DNA of 64,000 bases from Ensifer sp. BR816 (GCF_000378985.1 NZ_KB905371.1:186001-250000), one strand, 5' to 3'. Positions 24,642 through 33,355 are shown, counted from the stretch's first letter. The notes: generated by a model from the sequence alone, not told the origin. Numbers and translations are program-made.

Positions 24642-25538
24642 ATGCGCGCGATCAAATCGGAACGGTGCGCGGCATCAGGTTGGAATGCATGCGCGCGATC
24701 GTCGGAATCCGCAGCCCCCTATATCACCACGGAATTGGCCCTCAAATGGGCCCAGCGGCCCCTAAGAACGCAACCTTCAAACTGGGCCAAGCGATTGGGC
24801 TACATTCGCGGATTTGCCCGTCATCGGGTTGCCACCGATCAGCGGACACAAATTCCGCCAGACGGGCTGTTTCCTTTTCGCCCGAAGCGGGCGCGCCCAT
24901 ATCTTTATTCACAGGACGACATCCGGCGGCTTCTGTCCGCCGCACTTGAGATGCCGTGCCATTATACCTGCTGCAAACTCAGGCCGTTGACATACTACTG
25001 CCTGTTCGGATTGCTGAGCGTGGCCGGTCTGCGCCTCGGCGAGGCCCGGAACCTCAAGCTTTCGGACATCGATTTCGAAGCCATGGTGTTGACGATCCGC
25101 GGCACGAAGTTTGGAAAGTCCCGTCTCGTGCCGATGCACGCAACAACGTGCGCAGTCCTGCAAGATCTTATCAAACGCCGACATCGACATAACGCAGCCC
25201 TGGCGGCGTCACCTTATTTGTTCACCTCCTATCGAGGTAATCGCCTCGACGTGGGTGACATTCATCGAACATTCTATGCTCTGTCCCGGCGGATTGGTCT
25301 GCGCGGGATCGATGACAGCCACGGCCCGCGTCTGCACGACATGCGGCACGTCTTCGCCACAAATACGCTGTTGCGCTGGTATCAAGCCGAGCAAGATCCA
25401 GAGCGACTTCTGCCGATTTTGTCCACCTATCTCGGCCATGCCCACGTGGCCGACACGCAATGGTATCTGAGTGCCTCCCCTGAGTTGATGACAGAAGCGA
25501 TGCGTCGTCTTGAACGCCGCTGGGAGGACCGGACATGA
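24642..25538 (+). CDS. Tyrosine recombinase of a RIT-type element (RitB-like), N-terminus damaged
   Basis: From PYITTELALKWAQ onward this is a normal recombinase: SVAGLRLGEARNL (Arg), RGTKFGKSRLVPMH (Lys), RLHDMRHVFATNTLL (HxxR), TYLGHAHVADTQWYL (His and Tyr). The 30 residues before that do not resemble the family, and the expected first ~90 residues are replaced by sequence bordering the istA fragment, so the gene is probably truncated. It overlaps the next recombinase by 4 bp (ATGA), the layout of Recombinase-In-Trio elements. The first member, RitA, is missing. The start given is only the first available ATG. Confidence 0.72.
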   Translation: MRAIKSERCAASGWNACARSSESAAPYITTELALKWAQRPLRTQPSNWAKRLGYIRGFARHRVATDQRTQIPPDGLFPFRPKRARPYLYSQDDIRRLLSAALEMPCHYTCCKLRPLTYYCLFGLLSVAGLRLGEARNLKLSDIDFEAMVLTIRGTKFGKSRLVPMHATTCAVLQDLIKRRHRHNAALAASPYLFTSYRGNRLDVGDIHRTFYALSRRIGLRGIDDSHGPRLHDMRHVFATNTLLRWYQAEQDPERLLPILSTYLGHAHVADTQWYLSASPELMTEAMRRLERRWEDRT

Positions 25539-26533
25539 TCAAACATGCCAGTCTGGCGCCGCTTTTAGAGCGCTTTTTTATTCAACGCCTGATGCAACAG
25601 CGGCAGGCAAGCGCCCATACGATCAGTTCCTACAGGGACACTTTTCGGCAGTTACTGAAGTTCGCCGAACGAACTTTGCATAAGCCGCCATCTCGCCTGA
25701 GCTTCGAGGAGATCGACACCCCGTTGATTACGGCCTTCCTTGATGAGCTTGAGAGCAATCAGGGGATCAGCGTCCGCAGTCGCAATCTACGCCTCACGGC
25801 AATTCATTCCTTCTTTCGCTATGCGGCCTTCGAGGCGCCGGAGCATTCCGCTCAAATTCAACGTGTTCTTGCCATTCCCAGCAAGCGCTTCACTCGAACG
25901 CTCGTCAGTTTCCTGACCCGCCCGGAAGTGGATGCACTGCTGGCCGCACCGGATCGATCGACCTGGGCCGGGCGGCGCGATCACGCGTTTCTCCTGGTCG
26001 CCGTGCAGACCGGCTTGCGTCTATCGGAGATCACCAGTCTCAAGCGGGATGATCTCTTTTTCGGCACGGGGGCTCATCTGCGCGTCATCGGTAAAGGACG
26101 TAAGGAACGCTGCACCCCATTCGCCAAGTCGACAACCCTAGTGTTGAGAAACTGGCTGAAAGAGCCTCAGCGCGGTGAAGAGGGCATCCTGTTTCCCAGC
26201 ACCAGGGGCCAACGGCTCAGCGTTCATGGTGTCCAGTATATTTTGAACAAGCACCGCCAGACCGCTTCTGGCGCGTGCCCGTCGCTGAACGGGAAGCGCG
26301 TCACTGTTCATCGCCTGAGGCACACAATGGCCATGGACCTGCTGCAGGCGGGCGTCGACCGCGCCGTGATTGCCTTGTGGCTCGGCCATGAATCGGTTGA
26401 GACCACCCAAATCTATCTCGAGGCGACATTGGTGATGAAGGAAGCAGCCTTGGCGAAGACCTCCCCGTATTCCGGCAAGTCATCCCGCTTTCGACCTGAC
26501 GACAATTTGTTGGGGTTCTTAAACAGCCTGTAA
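25535..26533 (+). CDS. Tyrosine recombinase of a RIT-type element (RitC-like)
   Basis: A full-length 332-residue recombinase. The N-terminal SAM-like core-binding domain (SAHTISSYRDTFRQLLKFAE) is followed by the catalytic domain with VQTGLRLSEITSL (Arg), IGKGRKERCTPF (Lys), TVHRLRHTMAMDLL (HxxR), WLGHESVETTQIYLEA (His and Tyr). The ATG overlaps the preceding stop. RIT elements normally need three coupled recombinases. With RitA absent and RitB damaged, this copy is probably immobile. A 12-bp inverted repeat starts 8 bp downstream and may mark the element's end. Confidence 0.88.
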   Translation: MIKHASLAPLLERFFIQRLMQQRQASAHTISSYRDTFRQLLKFAERTLHKPPSRLSFEEIDTPLITAFLDELESNQGISVRSRNLRLTAIHSFFRYAAFEAPEHSAQIQRVLAIPSKRFTRTLVSFLTRPEVDALLAAPDRSTWAGRRDHAFLLVAVQTGLRLSEITSLKRDDLFFGTGAHLRVIGKGRKERCTPFAKSTTLVLRNWLKEPQRGEEGILFPSTRGQRLSVHGVQYILNKHRQTASGACPSLNGKRVTVHRLRHTMAMDLLQAGVDRAVIALWLGHESVETTQIYLEATLVMKEAALAKTSPYSGKSSRFRPDDNLLGFLNSL

Positions 26534-26541
26534 ATCGAGCT

Positions 26542-26631
26542 GACTATGTCGGGTGGCTTGCGGCGAAACTGTAGGAAATATATCAATTCCTCAGACACTT
26601 ACCTTTAGGAACAAAGCTTCCCGACATAGTC
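26542..26631. repeat. Inverted repeat GACTATGTCGGG ... CCCGACATAGTC downstream of RitC
   Basis: GACTATGTCGGG at 26542-26553 is repeated exactly in inverted orientation at 26620-26631. With two mismatches the match extends to GCTT on the inner side. The pair spans the short gap between the RitC-like gene and the IS91-type element. Inverted repeats downstream of the third recombinase are expected at RIT ends. Confidence 0.7.
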
Positions 26632-26661
26632 CGGCAGGGCAGATAGTGGCGCTTGGACTAA

Positions 26662-26685
26662 CCCGCTCCGCTACGCCGGAGCGGG
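26662..26685. repeat. Hairpin at IS91-type left end
   Basis: CCCGCTCCG (26662-26670) and CGGAGCGGG (26677-26685) form a GC-rich stem with a 6-nt loop. It is preceded by GCGCTTGGACTAA. Subterminal hairpins are recognition structures of HUH transposases, so this probably belongs to the IS91-type end. A terminator role is also possible. Confidence 0.5.
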
Positions 26686-26773
26686 AAGGAGGTCAGGTAT
26701 TCAGTAGGAGCCCCAACTGCGAGAGGATGGGACGGCTGTTTAGCAGCCATTCCATCCGACAGAGGAGCTCGTC

Positions 26774-27655
26774 ATGACCCCACTTCGCCAGCGCATGAGC
26801 GAGGACATGCAGGTGCGCAATTTTTCGCTCAATACCCAGCTCTCGTATCTGCGGCAGGTGTCGCTGTTTGCACGATACTTCGGCAAAGCGCCGGACTTGC
26901 TCGGCCGCGAGGATATTCGAACCTATCAGGTCTATCTGGCCAACGAGAAGAAGCTGGCGCCTAACTCAATCCATATCGCCATTTCGGCGTTGCGCTTTTT
27001 CTTCAGCGTCACGCTCGAGAGGGATTGGGTGCCTGCAGAGGTCTTGCCGCTGCCCAAGAAGCCGCAGAAGCTGCCGATCATCCTCAGTCCGGATGAAGTG
27101 CAGCACTTTCTCGGCTGCGTGGCCGATCTCAAACACCATGCCATCCTGACGACGTGCTATGCCGCCGGCCTGCGCATTTCGGAAGCGGTGCAGCTGAAGC
27201 CCACGGACATCGACAGCCGGAGAATGGTCGTCCGTGTCGAGCAGGGCAAAGGCCAGAAGGACCGCTATGTGATGCTGTCGCCGAAGCTCCTGGAGATCCT
27301 GCGCGATTATTGGAGGATGCGGCGGCCAGAGGCGTGGCTTTTTCCCGGAGATCGCGCCGGCCACCCGATCAGCCGGCATGCAGTCGGGCAAGCCTGCGAG
27401 AAAGCGCACGATCTCTCCCGCTTGTCCAAACCGGTGACACCGCACAGCTTGAGACATGCCTTCGCCGTTCATCTCCTGGAGGCCGGCGCCGACGTGCGCA
27501 CCATCCAATTGCTGCTCGGTCACCGCAGCCTGGCGACCACCGCCCACTACCTGCGCATCGCCACCAACAAGGTCTGCGCCACCTCCAGCCCCCTCGAGCT
27601 TTTGCCCCGTCCAGCGCCCACCCCGCCGCCGCCCGCCAAGCCTGAGTATTTCTGA
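26774..27655 (+). CDS. Tyrosine recombinase associated with IS91-type transposase
   Basis: A 293-residue integrase with LNTQLSYLRQVSLFARYFGK (core-binding domain), AAGLRISEAVQL (Arg), EQGKGQKDRYVML (Lys), TPHSLRHAFAVHLL (HxxR) and LLGHRSLATTAHYLRI (His, Tyr). It lies 7 bp upstream of an IS91-family transposase gene on the same strand, a pairing known from several IS91 relatives in proteobacteria. Its exact role there is unclear but may be resolution of transposition products. GAGGAG precedes the ATG. The C-terminus is Pro-rich (PAPTPPPPAKPEYF). Confidence 0.9.
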   Translation: MTPLRQRMSEDMQVRNFSLNTQLSYLRQVSLFARYFGKAPDLLGREDIRTYQVYLANEKKLAPNSIHIAISALRFFFSVTLERDWVPAEVLPLPKKPQKLPIILSPDEVQHFLGCVADLKHHAILTTCYAAGLRISEAVQLKPTDIDSRRMVVRVEQGKGQKDRYVMLSPKLLEILRDYWRMRRPEAWLFPGDRAGHPISRHAVGQACEKAHDLSRLSKPVTPHSLRHAFAVHLLEAGADVRTIQLLLGHRSLATTAHYLRIATNKVCATSSPLELLPRPAPTPPPPAKPEYF

Positions 27656-27662
27656 GCTCCCG

Positions 27663-28859
27663 ATGGCCCGTTCGGGGCCGGAAGTGGCGGATATCTTCCG
27701 CCGCTACGGCGAGGCCTATCGTGCCCAGCACACATCGCTGTCGACCGCTCAGCGCCGTGTCATGACGGCGATCGAGCTGTGTCGGACTGCCGCGCTCGGT
27801 GGGCACGTCGAAGCGTGCGATCAATGCGGCCACCGGCGCATCGCCTTCAACAGCTGCCGCGACAGGCATTGTCCCCGCTGCCAATCGCTGGCCCGGGCGC
27901 AATGGCTGGAGGATCGACGCGCCGAGCTGCTCGACACCCAGTACTTTCACGTCGTCTTCACGCTGCCGGAGGCTATTGCCGCCATCGCCTATCAGAACAA
28001 GGCGCTCGTCTACGGGCTACTCTTCCGCGCCACCGCCGAGACGCTGCGCACCATCGCCGCCGATCCCAAACATCTCGGCGCCGAGATCGGCTTCTTCGCC
28101 GTTCTGCACACCTGGGGGCAAAATCTGCTGCACCATCCGCACCTGCACTGCGTCGTCCCGGGGGGCGGATTCTCGCCGGACGGCACGCGATGGATCGCCT
28201 GCAAGCCGGGCTTCTTCCTGCCGGTCCGGGTGCTCTCGCGCCTGTTCCGACGCCTGTTCCTGGAGCACCTGGAGAAGGCCTTCAACGCCGGCAAGCTGCA
28301 GTTCTTCTCCGACTTACAGGCCTTGAGCGACCGCAACGCTTTCCGGCGCTATCTGGCGCCGCTGCGAAAGGTCGACTGGGTGGTTTACGCCAAGCCGCCG
28401 TTCGCCGGGCCCGAACAGGTGCTCGATTACGTTGGCCGCTACACGCACCGCGTCGCCATCTCCAACAACCGCCTCGTCGATATCGAGGATGGCGCGGTGC
28501 GCTTCCGCTGGAAGGATTATCGGCACGGCGATCGGCAAAAGGTCATGACCGTCTCCGCCGACGAATTCATCCGCCGCTTTCTGTTACATGTCCTGCCCGA
28601 GGGCTTCCACCGGATCCGCTATTACGGCTTCCTCGGCAACCGCTACCGCGAGCAAAAGCTTGCCCATTGCCGCGACCTGCTCGGCATGCCGGTACCAGAG
28701 CCATCACAGAGCCAGGCTCCGAAGGACTATCGCGACCGCTACGAGGAACTTACCGGCTGTTCCCTCAGGCAATGCCCGGCCTGTCGCCAAGGGCAGATGA
28801 TCACCATCGAGACCTTCGACGGCGTCAGCGGACCGCCGCGATGCTGGGACACGTCATGA
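27663..28859 (+). CDS. IS91-family HUH transposase
   Basis: A 398-residue rolling-circle transposase. The N-terminal zinc-binding region reads EACDQCGHRRIAFNSCRDRH and CPRCQ. The metal-binding HUH-type motif lies in LLHHPHLHCVVPGGG (near residue 165), and the Tyr candidates lie in VLDYVGRYTHRVAISN (near residue 265), followed by RFRWKDYRHG. The C-terminal region has another cysteine pair (QCPACRQ). The real start is ATGGCCCG at 27663; the longer frame upstream overlaps the recombinase gene. IS91 elements transpose as single strands from one end (ori) to the other (ter) and can carry along neighbouring DNA. Confidence 0.93.
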   Translation: MARSGPEVADIFRRYGEAYRAQHTSLSTAQRRVMTAIELCRTAALGGHVEACDQCGHRRIAFNSCRDRHCPRCQSLARAQWLEDRRAELLDTQYFHVVFTLPEAIAAIAYQNKALVYGLLFRATAETLRTIAADPKHLGAEIGFFAVLHTWGQNLLHHPHLHCVVPGGGFSPDGTRWIACKPGFFLPVRVLSRLFRRLFLEHLEKAFNAGKLQFFSDLQALSDRNAFRRYLAPLRKVDWVVYAKPPFAGPEQVLDYVGRYTHRVAISNNRLVDIEDGAVRFRWKDYRHGDRQKVMTVSADEFIRRFLLHVLPEGFHRIRYYGFLGNRYREQKLAHCRDLLGMPVPEPSQSQAPKDYRDRYEELTGCSLRQCPACRQGQMITIETFDGVSGPPRCWDTS

Positions 28860-29207
28860 AAGAAGCACGCCGATGTCATCGTCACCGTCGCATCGTTCCG
28901 CCGGAAACCGGTCGGTCCCAAGCAGGTGCGTACCGTCGCGCCCACCAGCCCCTCCCGGCAGGCTACAGCGGTCATCGTTACCCTTTTCCACTCTGGAATC
29001 GGCGCTGCTTTCGCCTACGGCGTTCCCGCAGCCGCTGCGTCAACACCGCCCGATGATGCCCTTCCGGGGAGGGGGCATGATTCAATCCCCATAGAACCCT
29101 GGTCGCGCCCGCGGCTCAGTCCAACACGTTTTTAGCGCACCGTCGCTGTCGGGCTCGGTGCGCTCCTCAACGTCGATACCCGCGACGCCACGCTAAAAAC
29201 GCTCTGC
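28860..29207. other. Right-end region of the IS91-type element
   Basis: About 350 bp with no convincing gene. Read inward from the right, the stretch near 29120 begins CGTGTTGGACTGAGCCGCGG, partly matching the left-end GCGCTTGGACTAACCCG. Further out, CGTTTTTAGCG (29126-29136) and CGCTAAAAACG (29191-29201) are inverted copies, and GCGCACCG/CGGTGCGC lie inside them. These are plausible terminal structures of the element. Confidence 0.45.
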
Positions 29208-29229
29208 ATTACGTGCCTGGGCACGTAAT
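29208..29229. repeat. 22-bp perfect palindrome at the istA junction
   Basis: ATTACGTGCC-TG-GGCACGTAAT sits exactly where the IstA reading frame departs from the family sequence (after ALLVCD). It probably is the outermost structure of the block inserted into istA. Confidence 0.8.
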
Positions 29230-29869
29230 CGCAGACCAGCAAGGCTGGCGCACCGCCAAAGAACTCCAGGGCCAGGATATGGCATTCAATCCAGTCGGGA
29301 AGCGTCTCGCTCCAGCGTGCCTGCGCATATGAAAGGCTGGATGCTCCCAGAACCGCCACGAACAGGTGCGCCTGCCGTGTCTTGCCGGACAGCCGATCAA
29401 CGACAACCGTGACCGTGTCGCCGGCGTAGTCGACGAACAGCTTGTCGCCGGCCGCGTGATCCTGCCGCATCGTCACAGGCAGCTTCATCGCCCAGCCGCG
29501 GTAGAGGTCACAGTAGCGACTGTAGCGATAGCCGTCCGGATAACGGCTGATGTATTCTTCCCACAGGATCTGCAGCGTCATATGCTTGCGCTTGAGCTCG
29601 CGATGGACCTGCGCCCAGTCCGGCTCAGGGCTCCGACGATGACCCGTCTTCGTCCCGGCCGCCTTGTAAAGCGCCGCTTCCAGGACCGCATCGCTGACGT
29701 CGTCACCCAACGGCCAGGAAAGGCCCGCAACGGCCGCACGCCGCAGCGTCTCGCGCACCGTCGAGGGCGCAGCGCCAACCCGCACCGCAATCGAGTGGCC
29801 AAGTCCTTGTTCGAAACGATATCTCAATATCTCGCGGACACGCCGCATCTCCAGTCTCTCCGCAGGCAT
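29230..29869 (-). pseudogene. istA: istA, N-terminal part
   Basis: Starts MPAERLEMRRVREILRYRF and continues through LGHSIAVRVGAAPSTVRETL (helix-turn-helix), TLQILWEEYISRYPDGYRYS, GDKLFVDYAGDTV (first catalytic Asp region) and LEFFGGAPALLVCD, all standard IstA. The match stops there (expected CDN), where foreign sequence with a palindrome begins. The rest of the gene, minus about 170 codons of the DDE core, is at 23836-24430. So the insertion came with, or was followed by, a deletion. Confidence 0.9.
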
Positions 29870-29944
29870 CCCGTTCCTTTCTCATCACTGTCGAAGGAAG
29901 AAACCTCACACCAGCAGAACACCCACGCCAGATGCCTTCCGAAG

Positions 29945-30000
29945 GGGGCGGCATCATCTCGGAATCAGGGGGCGGATTGCCTCGGAATTTGCAGCCAGCA
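29945..30000. repeat. IS21 terminal repeats, istA side
   Basis: GGGCGGCATCATCTCGGAAT and GGGCGGATTGCCTCGGAATT follow each other and match, in inverted orientation, the pair at about 21255-21302. The IS ends only about 30 bp from the stop codon of the HyuA-like gene. Confidence 0.8.
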
Positions 30001-30032
30001 CATCCCCCATCCACACGCTTCGCTCTCGTTAC

Positions 30033-32075
30033 CTAAACCGCAATTCTGGGCCTTCCCGTGGCCACCGCTACGACGTGCGCCTCAATGAACATGCGCTGGC
30101 TTTCGACTGCAGAAACGCAAAATTCGGTGGAGACGTCAATCTCGGCGCTGTCGGTACCAGCGTCGCTTGCGGTTTTGGCAACAATGGCGCGGACATCGGC
30201 CTCGGCGGCCGCGATCGCCGCAGCTTCATCGAGGAAATCGCGAACCGTTCCGCCGGAGGTAAGCCGGAACAGCCCCTCCTTGGGCTGGCTAACCTGTGCT
30301 TCAGCTGACACCCGAACCTGGCCGACAACGGCACCGAGCGCGTTGGCAACATCGGTGTCTTCCGGCACCACGCAGTCATTGCTAATCAGGGGCGGCAAGC
30401 CGGCATAATGCAGCGGCGCCGAGGCGCCGAGGCCGATAACCGGGCGATCAAGCGCGACGCTGAGGCGGGCGATGCCGGGGTGAGCATCGACGGCGCGCTG
30501 CACCAGTGCGTGCGCTACGGTTGCGGCGCCGTCGAGTCCGTCTTCGGCAAAGGCGGTTTCGAGGATGTATTCGGCCGACCAGCGCGTCAGCGTCACCAGC
30601 ACCCGTTCCGATAGGGCTTCCGGCGAACGGGCGATGGCCTGGCCGCGGGCGTCACGCTTGCGGGCGAACAGTTCGGCGCCGAGCCGGGCGGTCACCGTAT
30701 CCCAGTTGGACTGTTTGCCGAGCACATGGGCAGCGTCCGAGGGGGTGAAGCCGGCGACATGCACCAAACCTCGCGACACCAGCCGGTCAAGAGTCGCTGT
30801 CTGGGCATTCGAGGTGAGCAGTTTGTCGAGAGCGACGGCAACAGCACCGATGGCCTCGTAGAGCCGCGCTTCCGGGACGGTGAGGCCGGCGGCAAGTCGG
30901 TCCGGGACGCCGGTGCGCACCGCGAAGCGGCCGTCCATACGACTGGGATGAAGCGCGCGCAGCTGGCGTTCCAGTTCGACGGTCACGGCTTCGCCATGCA
31001 TCATGCCGGCCAACGCCAGCGGCACGAGCCGGCGCGGGCCGAGCAGAACTTTGGGGGTAAGTGAACCATCGTCCAAAGCCACTTCGGAATCGCCGCCGAG
31101 ACCGAAAGTTCGCATGGCGACGGCTTCGACCATGGTGCGGAAGCCGCCTACGGTGGCCCCTTCCGGGTCGAGGCGCGGCCGGCCCTTATCGAGCACGGCG
31201 ACGTCGGTGGTTGTGCCGCCGATATCGGAAACCACGGCGTTGTCTAGTCCGGTCATGTGGCGCGCGCCTATCAAGCTCGCGGCCGGGCCGGAGAGAATAG
31301 TCTCGATCGGCCGCTGGCGGGCAAACGCCGCCGAAACCAGCGCGCCGTCGCCCCGCACTACCATCAAGGGAGCCGCGATTTTGCGCTGTTCTAAAAAGCC
31401 CTGGGTTGCCGCCACTAACTGATCAATCATCGAGATCAGCCGGGCGTTAAGCAGTGTCGTCAGTGCGCGGCGCGGACCACCGAGCTTTGACGACAACTCA
31501 TGGCTAGCGGTAACCGGCAGGCTAGTCCTGGCGCGGATCATCTCGCTTGCGGCAATCTCATGCGCAGGATTGCGTGTGGCGAAATAGGCGCAAACGGCAA
31601 AGCCGGACACGGAGATGGCGAGTTCGGGCAAAGCCTCTTCAAGTCCGGTCAGGTCGAGCCCGGCGGCATTGCCGTGCACATCGTGACCGCCTGGGCAAAA
31701 CACCACTGGATCGGCGCCAAGCGCCGCCTTCAATCCGTCTCGCGCAAGATCGACCTCGGAGAAGCCAATCATGACCAACGCCACCCGGCCTCCCTGACCC
31801 TCTACCAGGGCATTGGTGGCCAGCGTCGTCGACATCGACACCAGTTTTACATCAGTTGGATCGGAGCGGGCCTTCTGCAGCACAGCGTCCACCGCTCCGG
31901 AAATGCCAACAGCAAGGTCGTGGCGCGTAGTCAGCGCCTTAGCCTTGGCCAACACCTTGCCCTTGTTCGGCCCGTGCTGTGAGTCGTCGGTTTCAGACCA
32001 CAGCACGGCGTCGGTGTAGGTACCCCCCGTATCGATCCCGAGGAAGAGCGAATTCTTCTTGGGTTTTGCTCTCAT
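30033..32075 (-). CDS. Hydantoinase/oxoprolinase family protein (HyuA-like), orphan
   Basis: About 680 residues, the usual length of HyuA / N-methylhydantoinase subunit A. The N-terminal domain starts FLGIDTGGTYTDAVLW (phosphate loop of the ASKHA fold), followed by SMSTTLATNALVEGQGGRVA and later NAVVSDIGGTTTDVAVLDKG (second phosphate motif, near residue 300). These proteins hydrolyse cyclic imides or lactams with ATP, normally with a HyuB partner. No hyuB is present: the gene ends about 30 bp from an IS21 end, which may have removed it. HyuA-like genes also occur in methyltransferase clusters, so a link with the MttB genes here is possible but unproven. The ATG at 32099 would add eight residues. 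Confidence 0.85.
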   Translation of the reverse strand: MRAKPKKNSLFLGIDTGGTYTDAVLWSETDDSQHGPNKGKVLAKAKALTTRHDLAVGISGAVDAVLQKARSDPTDVKLVSMSTTLATNALVEGQGGRVALVMIGFSEVDLARDGLKAALGADPVVFCPGGHDVHGNAAGLDLTGLEEALPELAISVSGFAVCAYFATRNPAHEIAASEMIRARTSLPVTASHELSSKLGGPRRALTTLLNARLISMIDQLVAATQGFLEQRKIAAPLMVVRGDGALVSAAFARQRPIETILSGPAASLIGARHMTGLDNAVVSDIGGTTTDVAVLDKGRPRLDPEGATVGGFRTMVEAVAMRTFGLGGDSEVALDDGSLTPKVLLGPRRLVPLALAGMMHGEAVTVELERQLRALHPSRMDGRFAVRTGVPDRLAAGLTVPEARLYEAIGAVAVALDKLLTSNAQTATLDRLVSRGLVHVAGFTPSDAAHVLGKQSNWDTVTARLGAELFARKRDARGQAIARSPEALSERVLVTLTRWSAEYILETAFAEDGLDGAATVAHALVQRAVDAHPGIARLSVALDRPVIGLGASAPLHYAGLPPLISNDCVVPEDTDVANALGAVVGQVRVSAEAQVSQPKEGLFRLTSGGTVRDFLDEAAAIAAAEADVRAIVAKTASDAGTDSAEIDVSTEFCVSAVESQRMFIEAHVVAVATGRPRIAV

Positions 32076-32099
32076 TTCCGATGGCGGTCCGGTTGGCAA

Positions 32100-32828
32100 T
32101 TGTCTTGGAAATTCTTATCCTGCTGCGTACTCGCTCCCGTCGCGGCCGACCAATAGGAGGGACGCCCCTGTCGGGGCAAAGGCCCTCCACGGCGGCCGTT
32201 CCCCATCCCGAAAAGGGCGCCAGTAAACACCTTGTTGGAATGCGTCATAATACGGATTGCCCAATAGAAGTGATGAGGCCTGGCGGCCGTGCCTAATGAT
32301 GTAGGTGCACACACTGCGAGTTTGCAAGCGTCCAAAAAGTGATGCGGCGGACAAGCTGAAGTCATGGTTCGGACAGGTAACGGAATACGAGCTTGAATAC
32401 CGTATGACCCCTGATTATCCGGCAGGCCACTAATACTTATTTGAAGTGCGGTGCACTGCCACCTATGTTTACCATTGGAGCATAGCATCATAGCCGGGCA
32501 CGAGCGCTCTATGACGAAATCTCAATACTGGTTTCACCAGGTCCAACGCACTGAGCGATTTGCGGCGTTCGACAAATGCCGGATATCGACTTCAGGGCTC
32601 GCTGCCACAAAATGTCTCCCTTGTTTCTGTCGCCTGCGGCACGGCGCATGAATGTCGTCCTGATGTTCTGCGTTCGTGGAGGGGAGTTACGCTAGGCCGA
32701 CTGCGCGGAGCGTCGAGATGGGCGTTGAGGGCATGTGCGCCTGGCCGTATTCTAAATAATTAGGGGCCGCCCGTCAGCCTGAGCCGCTTTTCCCCTCCCG
32801 CGACAACGATCGAAGGCGAAAGAGTACC
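32100..32828. other. Long non-coding stretch upstream of the SemiSWEET gene
   Basis: About 730 bp between the divergent hyuA-like and SemiSWEET genes. Short ORFs on both strands look random. It contains one copy of an ~85-bp dispersed repeat (32403-32486). Promoters for both neighbours should be here, but none was clear. Confidence 0.5.
32403..32486. repeat. Dispersed ~85-bp repeat, copy 1
   Basis: Shares TAATACT.ATTTGAA, CTGCC..CTAT and AGCAT blocks in the same order and spacing with 49048-49130 (roughly two thirds identity by eye). Not coding in any consistent frame. Origin unknown; perhaps part of an old IS or an intergenic repeat. Confidence 0.6.
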
Positions 32829-33209
32829 ATGAATTGGGTCACGGTCATTGGTTACCTCGCAGCTCTATGCTCGGTAACCGCCTTTACTCCGCAAGCCTGG
32901 AAGATCATCAAAACCCGGGACACGAGCAGCATTTCAGCACCAATGTACGCCATTAACGTGGTGGGTTTTGCGTTGTGGCTGACGTTCGGGATCCTTAAGG
33001 ATGAATGGTCCCTTATCATCACCAACGTTTTGATCCTGGCACTTTCGGCTTTCATTCTCGTTATGACGCTCCTTCCTCGCGCGAAGAAGAACGCAATTGC
33101 GGACGCTCTCGACCCCGCCGCTTCGAGCGCCGAACCGTCAGTCGGCAGCGTTCGTCTCGCCGATCCAAAGACAAAGGATCCGAATGAGGCGCACGGACCT
33201 TGCATGTGA
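32829..33209 (+). CDS. SemiSWEET-type sugar transporter
   Basis: A 126-residue membrane protein with three hydrophobic segments (VTVIGYLAALCSVTAFTPQA, YAINVVGFALWLTFGIL, LIITNVLILALSAFILVMTL) and the PQ motif in FTPQAWKI, the signature of SemiSWEETs, which work as dimers to move sugars across the inner membrane down a gradient. The last ~40 residues form a polar tail not needed for transport. Stands alone between hyuA and an ISL3 copy. The ATG is preceded by CGAAAGAGTACC, a weak RBS. Confidence 0.88.
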   Translation: MNWVTVIGYLAALCSVTAFTPQAWKIIKTRDTSSISAPMYAINVVGFALWLTFGILKDEWSLIITNVLILALSAFILVMTLLPRAKKNAIADALDPAASSAEPSVGSVRLADPKTKDPNEAHGPCM

Positions 33210-33355
33210 ATCGCGTGGGCTGAAGTGACTCAGTGAAACCAGAAACGACATTGAAGTTCCGCGCCGACGTGACGAGGAATGCCGGCTACGTGGCCAAGAG
33301 GAAAGGGAGGAGAAAGAGCCTTGTCTGGAGATCGCAGGCTCATCAGCTAGGGGGG

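Larger units (their letters stand above)
21235..30000 (-). mobile_element. Nested IS21-family element, disrupted by two later insertions
   Basis: Both ends carry the multiple terminal repeats of IS21. On the left, ATTCCGAGATGATTGCGCCC and a second copy TTTCCGGGATGATCTCGCCC lie at about 21255-21302. On the right, in inverted orientation, lie ATTCCGAGGCAATCCGCCCC and ATTCCGAGATGATGCCGCCC (about 29945-29992). Between them, read on the minus strand, come the istA 5' part (29869-29230), foreign DNA (29229 to about 24430), the istA 3' part (to 23836), the istB 5' part (23823-23722), a second foreign element (23716-21982) and the istB 3' part (21981-21355). Outer boundaries are good to about 20 bp. 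Confidence 0.82.
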
